From Litorimonas sp039962885 (GTDB lineage Bacteria > Pseudomonadota > Alphaproteobacteria > Caulobacterales > Maricaulaceae), in assembly GCA_039962885.1 (NCBI GenBank), contig JBDVGI010000064.1:1-11806 (forward strand): a stretch of DNA of 11,806 bases, read 5' to 3'. This document shows positions 6,827 through 11,806 of the stretch, piece by piece. A model generated the notes under the pieces. The model saw only the letters and a list, made by a program, of their open reading frames with translations. It did no database searches and was not told the origin of the DNA. Made by a program: the position numbers and the translations under genes. The number at the start of each line of letters is the position of its first letter. Position 1 is the stretch's first letter.

Positions 6827-6868
6827 TTGAAACACAGATTAACTCCGCTTATTGTTTCGTACACGAAA
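6827..6868 (+). promoter_or_regulatory. Candidate promoter and MarR-type operator ahead of marR
   Basis: TTGAAA (6827-6832), a 17-base spacer and TATTGT (6850-6855; four of six) form a plausible sigma-70 promoter. The inverted repeat TTTCGT-AC-ACGAAA (6855-6868) starts at the end of the -10 box and would cover the transcription start, 21 bases before the marR ATG. MarR proteins bind short palindromes of this size as dimers and commonly repress their own operon, so autoregulation is likely. The palindrome is seen; the binding is inferred. Confidence 0.5.
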
Positions 6869-6889
6869 TACTTACCGTTTGGATTTTCC

Positions 6890-7339
6890 ATGGCCATAGC
6901 CCGCGCAGTTGACCGCCGTCTGTTCTTTTTATTTGACCGTGCCCATACCCAATTATCAGGTGCTGCGGATAACATCCTAGCTCGCGGCTCTGGTTTGGGC
7001 CGCTCTCAAGCTGCCGTTTTGATATTTCTCGGATATAATAATGGCTGCACTTTAACAGAACTCGCCGCAGGTGTGGGCCGCAAAAACTCAGCCATTTCAG
7101 GCTTGATTGACCGCATGACAGACGCAGATTTGACGGAACGTAAAATGTCTTATGGTGATCGCCGCACCCGCACGGTCCACTTAACCGATAAAGGTTGGTT
7201 ACGACGTGATGAGGTGATGAATGATTTTCGAGATTTTAACATGCGACTTGTCAAAGGCATGAGCGAGTCCGAAATTGAAACTATATTGAACTTTTTTACA
7301 GTCGCCCTTACTAATATTGAGCCGCTAAAGCCCGAATAA
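6890..7339 (+). CDS. MarR-family transcriptional regulator
   Basis: DNA-binding winged-helix regulator, acting as a dimer. From the ATG at 6890 it is 149 residues, the normal MarR length. The helix-turn-helix lies at about 54-78 (LTELAAGVGRKNSAISGLIDRM) and the beta wing at 83-100 (ERKMSYGDRRTRTVHLTDKG), with helical dimerisation segments at both ends. A longer in-frame opening back to 6665 was not used because it would translate through the small RNA and its terminator, and its extra 75 residues are not MarR-like. The Shine-Dalgarno ahead of 6890 is weak (GGA). It is first of a tight six-gene run with a FrnE-like and a MAPEG protein directly downstream, suggesting a response to oxidants, electrophiles or xenobiotics. 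The ligand is unknown. Confidence 0.88.
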   Translation: MAIARAVDRRLFFLFDRAHTQLSGAADNILARGSGLGRSQAAVLIFLGYNNGCTLTELAAGVGRKNSAISGLIDRMTDADLTERKMSYGDRRTRTVHLTDKGWLRRDEVMNDFRDFNMRLVKGMSESEIETILNFFTVALTNIEPLKPE

Positions 7340-7379
7340 AGCTTTAGACTTCACACTTCAAACCGCGTAAAGACCGCGC

Positions 7380-8060
7380 ATGACGAAGACAAAAGCAAAA
7401 TCTGCAAACCGCGTTATCGAAGTTGATATCGTTTCGGACTTTGTCTGTCCGTGGTGCTGGTTAGGGTATAAATTATTCCTCAAAGGCGCCGCTCAGAGCA
7501 AGGCCCAGATTAACGTATCTTGGCGGCCTTATATGCTTGACCCGGCCGTCCCCGAAGGCGGCACGGAATATAAAGCCTATATGAAAAACAAATTCGGTGA
7601 CACACCCGATAATAAGTTCAAGGCTATGAGAGATATTCTCGAAGATAAAGGACCAGCTTTGGGTATCAAATATGACTTCGGCGCGATTAAACGCCGCCCC
7701 AACACGCTTAATGCGCATCGTCTTATGCGCTGGGCACAAGGCCAAGATATCGGACAAGACTGCGCGGACGAGCTATTCATCGCCTTCATGGAAAAAGGCG
7801 GCGACATTGGAGACGTGAATGCTCTCTGCGACATAGCTGGTAAAATTGGCATGGACGTTGATATTATCCGCGAACTATTCGCAGGAGATCAAGACAAGAT
7901 CGACGTACAAAATGAAATTATGTTCTTTCGCGGGCTCGGCATTTCTGGCGTGCCAACCTTTATTTACAATGGCCAATTTGCCGTGCAAGGCGCACAAGAC
8001 CCCGCCGCCCATGTCAATGTCATTAAACAAGCCTTAGCTGCGCCCAACCCAACCGCTTAG
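7380..8060 (+). CDS. DsbA-family oxidoreductase, FrnE-like (thioredoxin fold)
   Basis: Thiol-disulfide oxidoreductase-like protein of 226 residues without a signal peptide, so probably cytosolic. It has the DsbA/FrnE layout: a beta strand (VIEVDIVSD), the redox motif C23-P-W-C26, a large helical insertion, NTLNAHRL (108-115), and the cis-proline loop GVPTF (190-194) followed by a strand. FrnE-type proteins are described as stress-linked disulfide isomerases or reductases. The related 2-hydroxychromene-2-carboxylate isomerases and GST-kappa enzymes share the fold but usually lack the CxxC, which favours a redox role here. It starts 40 bases after marR and ends 11 bases before the MAPEG gene, so co-transcription and MarR control are likely. 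The exact substrate is not readable. Confidence 0.88.
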   Translation: MTKTKAKSANRVIEVDIVSDFVCPWCWLGYKLFLKGAAQSKAQINVSWRPYMLDPAVPEGGTEYKAYMKNKFGDTPDNKFKAMRDILEDKGPALGIKYDFGAIKRRPNTLNAHRLMRWAQGQDIGQDCADELFIAFMEKGGDIGDVNALCDIAGKIGMDVDIIRELFAGDQDKIDVQNEIMFFRGLGISGVPTFIYNGQFAVQGAQDPAAHVNVIKQALAAPNPTA

Positions 8061-8071
8061 AAAGCCTCAAT

Positions 8072-8476
8072 ATGTCTCCCATGCAAATCGCGGCGATCTA
8101 CGCGGCTTTTCACCTCATTCTCGCGCCCATCCTGATCCTACGTGTTGGGCGAGTACGGATAGCGAATAATGTCAATATTGGGGACGGCGGAAATGACGTC
8201 TTATTTGCCCGCATTCGAGCTCATGCAAATTACACGGAAAACACACCGCTCGCCTTGATTGGGTTGTTTGCCTTAGCTTTGCTAAATGCAAGCTCCATAG
8301 GGCTTCATATTTTTGGTGCAGGGTTTTTATTAGGCCGTATTTTGCATGCTCACGGGATGGCGCAATCGCGATCAAATGGCAAAGGCCGTCTCCTTGGGGT
8401 GTTGTTATCTTTGCTAAGTTTTTTAGGCATGGCTATTTATTTGCTTATTCTCATTTTCACCTCAAATAATCTATAG
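8072..8476 (+). CDS. MAPEG-family membrane protein
   Basis: Small integral membrane protein (134 residues) of the MAPEG family, which includes microsomal glutathione S-transferases and bacterial YecN-like proteins. Four hydrophobic segments are visible (about 5-25, 58-74, 77-92, 107-129). The family signature R49-x-H-A-N-Y-x-E-N-x-P (49-59) sits just before the second, where glutathione-binding residues lie in characterised members. The 11-base gap from the FrnE-like gene and the 10-base gap to pmbA place it inside the operon. With glutathione available through gshA in the same window, a membrane glutathione transferase or peroxidase role is plausible, but activity of bacterial MAPEG proteins cannot be assumed. 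Confidence 0.85.
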   Translation: MSPMQIAAIYAAFHLILAPILILRVGRVRIANNVNIGDGGNDVLFARIRAHANYTENTPLALIGLFALALLNASSIGLHIFGAGFLLGRILHAHGMAQSRSNGKGRLLGVLLSLLSFLGMAIYLLILIFTSNNL

Positions 8477-8486
8477 TGTTATAATT

Positions 8487-9851
8487 ATGTCCCTAGCCGA
8501 CCCCATCACAACCGCAAGCCTTGCACCCGCGCTCAAGCTTCTTTTACAAAAGGCCAAGCAATACGGCGCTACATCTGCTGATGCCGTGGCTACACATGGG
8601 CGGTCTTTAGGTGTCAGTGTCCGCGACGGTGCGCTAGAAGATGTCGACAACTCCGAAGGCCGCGACATTGGCTTGCGAGTGATGGTTGGACAAAGACAAG
8701 CTTGCGTCTCAAGCTCTGACGTCTCGGAGCGCTCTATTGATGCGCTCGCGCAAAGAGCTGTCGATATGGCCCGCCTTGCTCCCGAAGATCCTTATTGCGG
8801 ATTAGCCGATGATGATAGACTGGCCCAGAACATTAGCGCCGATAAGTTGGACTTATTTGACCCATCACACATATCGCCTGAAACCCTAAAACAGCGCGCG
8901 CAAGACCTAGAAGTCGCAGCGACATCCGATACACGTATCCAACAAGCCGAAGGCGCAAGCGCGAGCCATACTAGCTCAGCCCTTTATTTTATGACAAGCC
9001 GAGGGTTTGAAGGAGGGTGGCGCGCCACACGCCACGGGTTATCCGTTGCAGCTTTTGCAGAACAAGACGGAGCTATGGAGCGCGATTATGACTCAGATGG
9101 AACCCGCTATCTCTCTGACCTGCGCAGCCCAGAGGATATTGGAAAAAAAGCTGCCGAGCTCACCCTCGCACGCCTTGGCTCGAAACAAATGGCATCCGCA
9201 AGTTTACCCGTTATGTTTGACCAAAGATTGTCAGGCGGCTTAGTGTCGGCGATGATTGGCACGATTAGCGGCTCTGCAATTTCGCGGGGCATATCCTTTT
9301 TAAAAGAGGATTTAGGCAAAATGGTATTTAACAAAGATATTCAAATCATTGATGATCCCTTTATTGTTCGCGGGCACGGCTCTCGGCCTTGGGACGGTGA
9401 AGGCGTAACCGTCAAAAAACAAGCGCTTATCAAAGATTGTGTTTTACAAAGCTGGCTCCTAAATAGCGCCAGCGCAAAGCAGCTTGGCCTGACCACAACA
9501 GGACATGCGAGCCGCGGCATAGGCGCACCGCCAAGCATTGGCGCAACCAATACAACTCTTGAAAACGGAATAAAGACCAAAGCTGAACTTCTACGCGAGA
9601 TGGGCGAAGGATTGCTTGTAACCGAAATGTTTGGCCCGTCGCTCAATTCTAATACGGGCGATTATAGCGTCGGCGTCTCAGGCTTTAAAGTTGAAAGCGG
9701 GATGATCGCATATCCCGTAAATGAGATTACCATCGCAGGTAATTTGCGCGATATGTACCGAACAATTATTCCAGCCAATGATATTGTCTATGACAATTCT
9801 GTAAGCGCGCCGTCTTTGCTATGCGAAGGCTTAACAATTGCAGGTCAATAA
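8487..9851 (+). CDS. pmbA: PmbA/TldE-type metalloprotease subunit
   Basis: The 454-residue protein belongs to the TldD/PmbA family, cytosolic proteases that in E. coli act as a TldD-TldE heterodimer on unfolded peptides, including microcin B17 maturation and CcdA degradation. Seen directly: the N-terminal domain with GVSVRDGALEDVDNSEGRDIGLRV (about 42-65), ERDYDSDGTRYLSDL in the middle, the GLTTTGHASRG region near 335-345, and the C-terminal YPVNEITIAGNL near 408-420. There is no HExxxH zinc motif anywhere, which identifies it as the TldE/PmbA partner rather than TldD. TldD must be encoded elsewhere. The gene lies 10 bases after the MAPEG gene without a visible Shine-Dalgarno, and its 3' end overlaps or abuts the IMPase gene. 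Confidence 0.93.
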   Translation: MSLADPITTASLAPALKLLLQKAKQYGATSADAVATHGRSLGVSVRDGALEDVDNSEGRDIGLRVMVGQRQACVSSSDVSERSIDALAQRAVDMARLAPEDPYCGLADDDRLAQNISADKLDLFDPSHISPETLKQRAQDLEVAATSDTRIQQAEGASASHTSSALYFMTSRGFEGGWRATRHGLSVAAFAEQDGAMERDYDSDGTRYLSDLRSPEDIGKKAAELTLARLGSKQMASASLPVMFDQRLSGGLVSAMIGTISGSAISRGISFLKEDLGKMVFNKDIQIIDDPFIVRGHGSRPWDGEGVTVKKQALIKDCVLQSWLLNSASAKQLGLTTTGHASRGIGAPPSIGATNTTLENGIKTKAELLREMGEGLLVTEMFGPSLNSNTGDYSVGVSGFKVESGMIAYPVNEITIAGNLRDMYRTIIPANDIVYDNSVSAPSLLCEGLTIAGQ

Positions 9852-10935
9852 ATTGCATAACCCCGCACAAGATTTAGAGCTACTACGCGATATTGTCCGC
9901 CAAGCAGGCAATATTGCCGCGACGGCCTATCATGCAGGCGATGCCAAATCTTGGGACAAACAAGATAACTCTCCTGTCACTGATGCTGATATTGCCGTAA
10001 ATGACTTTCTAGCCAAGACTTTGCAAGCAGCGCGGCCCAATTATGGCTGGCTATCAGAAGAAACCAAAGATGATGACTCTCGTCACGAACGGCGGCGCAG
10101 CTTTGTTGTTGACCCAATTGACGGCACCCGCTCCTTTATTGACCGCACACAAAACTTCACCATTTGCGTGGCTGTCATAGAAGACGGGGAACCCATCGCG
10201 GGAGCGGTATTTAATCCTTTAAAAGACGAATTTTACGAAGCTTCTATTGACGGCGGGGCGCGGTTAAACAATGCTCCTATAAAAACCAGTATGTGCGACA
10301 AAATAGATGGCTGCACTATGGTTGGTTATCCGCGCAAATTTCGCCGGTTAGATTTTCCTGACATGAATTGCCGCATCGTGAACTCCATGGCCTACCGTAT
10401 GGTTTTAGTCGCCAGCGGGCAGGCCCATGCCACCCTTGCTTTTACACCAAAATCTGATTGGGATTTAGCCGCAGCTACATTGATAGCCCGTGAGGCCGGT
10501 GCGCTAGTCACAGACATTCGCGGAGACATTCCGCGCTTTAACGGGGCAACAACTACGAAATTAGGCGTGATTTGTGCTAGCCCGCGCTTACAAGCTTTGT
10601 TATTAGAGAAAGTAGAGCCACATTTGGCAACATTTGATAAAAGCCTGAATAAGGCACAGGATTTTAAACATTTAGGAACAACTATGTCTGACCGCGAAGC
10701 ATCTGATATTCAACTCTTACACCTTGTTATTGGCGGAGAGCTTGTAGACCCAAGCAAAACAGAATTCAAAGACCTAACCTCCGTCGATTATATCGGGGCC
10801 TATGGCTGCTTTGAAGATGCTCACATGGCATGGAAAGGCGCAGCGCAGCGCAGTGTAGATAACGCTCATATGCGCTATTTCATCCTGCACGCCCATGAAT
10901 TAATTGATCCTGATAAAGACGGCGTCATTGGCTAA
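9838..10935 (+). CDS. Inositol-monophosphatase-family phosphatase fused to DUF4170
   Basis: Residues about 10-262 are a Mg2+-dependent IMPase/CysQ-family phosphatase: the WLSEET glutamates (71-76), D92-P-I-D-G-T97 and W208-D209-L-A-A, the three metal-site motifs. The substrate could be an inositol phosphate or 3'-phosphoadenosine 5'-phosphate; the sequence does not decide. Residues about 292-357 form a second domain resembling DUF4170 (LLHLVIGGELVDP, DYIGAY, A-x-x-AW, MRYFILHAHEL), which in alphaproteobacteria, as far as I recall, is normally a separate gene of about 80 codons next to lipid A genes. No stop separates them. The start is TTG at 9838 (GAAGG 8 bases before) or TTG at 9853 (AGGT 7 bases before, one base after the pmbA stop); there is no ATG option. 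The 3' end overlaps the exporter gene by 8 bases. Confidence 0.88.
   Translation: MQVNKLHNPAQDLELLRDIVRQAGNIAATAYHAGDAKSWDKQDNSPVTDADIAVNDFLAKTLQAARPNYGWLSEETKDDDSRHERRRSFVVDPIDGTRSFIDRTQNFTICVAVIEDGEPIAGAVFNPLKDEFYEASIDGGARLNNAPIKTSMCDKIDGCTMVGYPRKFRRLDFPDMNCRIVNSMAYRMVLVASGQAHATLAFTPKSDWDLAAATLIAREAGALVTDIRGDIPRFNGATTTKLGVICASPRLQALLLEKVEPHLATFDKSLNKAQDFKHLGTTMSDREASDIQLLHLVIGGELVDPSKTEFKDLTSVDYIGAYGCFEDAHMAWKGAAQRSVDNAHMRYFILHAHELIDPDKDGVIG
10684..10935 (+). other. Possible internal start giving free-standing DUF4170 protein
   Basis: At the junction between the phosphatase and DUF4170 domains an in-frame ATG (10684) has AGGA at 10674-10677, a 6-base spacer and thus a good ribosome-binding site. 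Translation from here gives an 83-residue protein, the normal size of stand-alone DUF4170. The site is seen; use of it is inferred. DUF4170 has no known biochemical function. Confidence 0.45.
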
Positions 10936-11806
10936 ACCTGACCAAACTGACACAGCCCGCATATCGCGCCTTTGGCGCGATTATATCTGGCCACAAAAGG
11001 GCAGGTTTTTTACGGCTTTAGGTTTCATGGCACTTTACGCGGCGGCAACAGCCGCGTTTATTTATGTGATTACCCTTGTGATAGACGCAGCTGGGACGTT
11101 GGGAAACGATACTCAAGACGCGCTCGGCACAGCCCAAAAATATGCTTGGATTGTCTTACCCTTTCTAATTGGTGTGCCTTTATTGTCGGGAATTTCTGGA
11201 TATATACAACGCATTTTAACAAACTCCATTGCCCTACGCAGCGTTGGTAAGATGCAAAACCAAATGTTCGCTAGTACCCATCGCCGCGATTATGCGCAAT
11301 TTTCTCGCGAGCCAATTGGGAATTTGATCTCAAAATTCACAAATGATGTAACCGTGGTATCCAATGCCCTTGTGCGCATCTTAGGAAATTTATTCAAAGA
11401 TCTTCTAACAATTGTTTTTACTATAGGTGTGATGCTTTGGACGAATTGGCAGCTTAGCTTGGCCATGGTTGTTTTCGGGCTTGCCTTTTGGCCCATTATT
11501 GAAATTTCAAAACGCTTGCGGGGTAACTCCCATGATGTCCAAAACCACATTGGACGTATCACATCTGAGTTAAAAGACAGCTTTAGCGGTGCAAGGATGG
11601 TCAAAACCTATGGTCTTGAAACCGCCGAAAGTAAGCGCTTGAATTACAGTTTCGACGAGCGCATTCGGCTTTACCTCAAACTTGTCACTCAGCAAGCCCG
11701 CATTGATCCTATCCTCGAAGTTTTAGGGGGGGTAGTCATTGCCTGCGTTGTGATTTTCGGGGTGTATCTATTTGCCAAAGGCCAAGCCACAGGCGGTCAA
11801 ATCGCA
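10928..11806 (+). CDS. MsbA-like ABC exporter, membrane domain (partial, runs off the window)
   Basis: First 293 residues of an ABC exporter half-transporter, inner membrane. Hydrophobic segments at about 27-55, 72-95, 150-170, 175-192 and 262-284 match the type IV (ABC transporter type 1) membrane domain, and GNLISKFTNDVTVVSN (131-146) matches its conserved cytoplasmic coupling region. The nucleotide-binding domain lies beyond the window. The frame has no ATG before residue 34, so TTG at 10928 is the likely start (MAKPDQTDTARISRLWRDY); TTG at 10904 is the only other candidate before an upstream stop. It overlaps the IMPase-DUF4170 gene by 8 bases, so translation is probably coupled. Neighbouring DUF4170 and the usual alphaproteobacterial order (IMPase, DUF4170, exporter, Kdo transferase, lpxK) suggest lipid A/LPS core flipping, but a drug or other lipid exporter cannot be excluded. 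Confidence 0.85.
   Translation, partial: MAKPDQTDTARISRLWRDYIWPQKGRFFTALGFMALYAAATAAFIYVITLVIDAAGTLGNDTQDALGTAQKYAWIVLPFLIGVPLLSGISGYIQRILTNSIALRSVGKMQNQMFASTHRRDYAQFSREPIGNLISKFTNDVTVVSNALVRILGNLFKDLLTIVFTIGVMLWTNWQLSLAMVVFGLAFWPIIEISKRLRGNSHDVQNHIGRITSELKDSFSGARMVKTYGLETAESKRLNYSFDERIRLYLKLVTQQARIDPILEVLGGVVIACVVIFGVYLFAKGQATGGQIA

Noticed and set aside
6665..6889. In-frame upstream extension of marR starting at ATG 6665
   Set aside because: It would be translated through the small RNA and the strong terminator at 6749-6778. The extra 75 residues are not MarR-like, and the ATG at 6890 gives a normal-length MarR protein.
6614..6975. Minus-strand open frames across the small RNA and the marR start
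   Set aside because: They overlap the structured RNA and the marR coding region, and show no recognisable domain and no ribosome-binding site. They are best explained as shadows.
8480..8485. TATAAT just before the pmbA start codon, as a possible promoter
   Set aside because: It ends one base before the ATG, so transcription would start inside the gene, and no -35 element is evident at a normal distance.
10972..11250. Plus-strand 92-codon open frame at the start of the exporter
   Set aside because: It is out of frame with the ABC exporter, which shows clear membrane helices and conserved family residues throughout the same bases.

Overview
The window looks like a chromosomal segment of an alphaproteobacterium with moderate GC. 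The basis is gene content rather than any marker gene: a plant-type glutamate-cysteine ligase, an inositol-monophosphatase-family enzyme joined to a DUF4170 domain next to an MsbA-like exporter, a FrnE-type DsbA protein, and a TonB-receptor-like C-terminus. A marine Maricaulales/Hyphomonadales-type lineage would fit, but that is a guess. No insertion sequence, integrase, CRISPR array, tRNA or rRNA was seen.

Left part (1-4818). The end of an outer-membrane beta-barrel protein (plus strand) converges on a block of four minus-strand genes. Read in transcription order these are rsmE (16S rRNA m3U1498 methyltransferase), an EthA-like Baeyer-Villiger monooxygenase, a short-chain dehydrogenase that overlaps it by an ATGA, and gshA (first step of glutathione synthesis). 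The dehydrogenase and monooxygenase form a plausible alcohol-to-ketone-to-ester pair.

Middle part (4855-6889). Divergent from rsmE is ubiA (ubiquinone synthesis), then msrB, which encodes a methionine sulfoxide reductase with a Tat-type lipoprotein signal. Between msrB and the next gene are about 400 bases without a convincing protein gene. They carry an unannotated small RNA gene: a promoter-like pair, a transcript of about 175 nt with a long-range closing stem and internal hairpins, and a strong intrinsic terminator ending in six T. Its size and architecture recall 6S RNA, but that identity is only a hypothesis. A promoter overlapped by an inverted repeat follows, just before a MarR-family regulator.

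Right part (6890-11806). Six plus-strand genes are packed with gaps of 40, 11 and 10 bases and then two overlaps: marR, a FrnE/DsbA-like thiol protein, a MAPEG membrane protein, pmbA/tldE, an inositol-monophosphatase-like enzyme fused in frame to DUF4170, and an MsbA-like ABC exporter cut by the window end. The last two genes appear to start with TTG. A ribosome-binding site and ATG sit exactly at the fusion junction, so DUF4170 may also be made alone.

Recurring themes are thiol/redox defence (gshA, msrB, FrnE-like, MAPEG, MarR) and envelope biogenesis (IMPase-DUF4170-MsbA). Functional coupling between them is inferred from position only.
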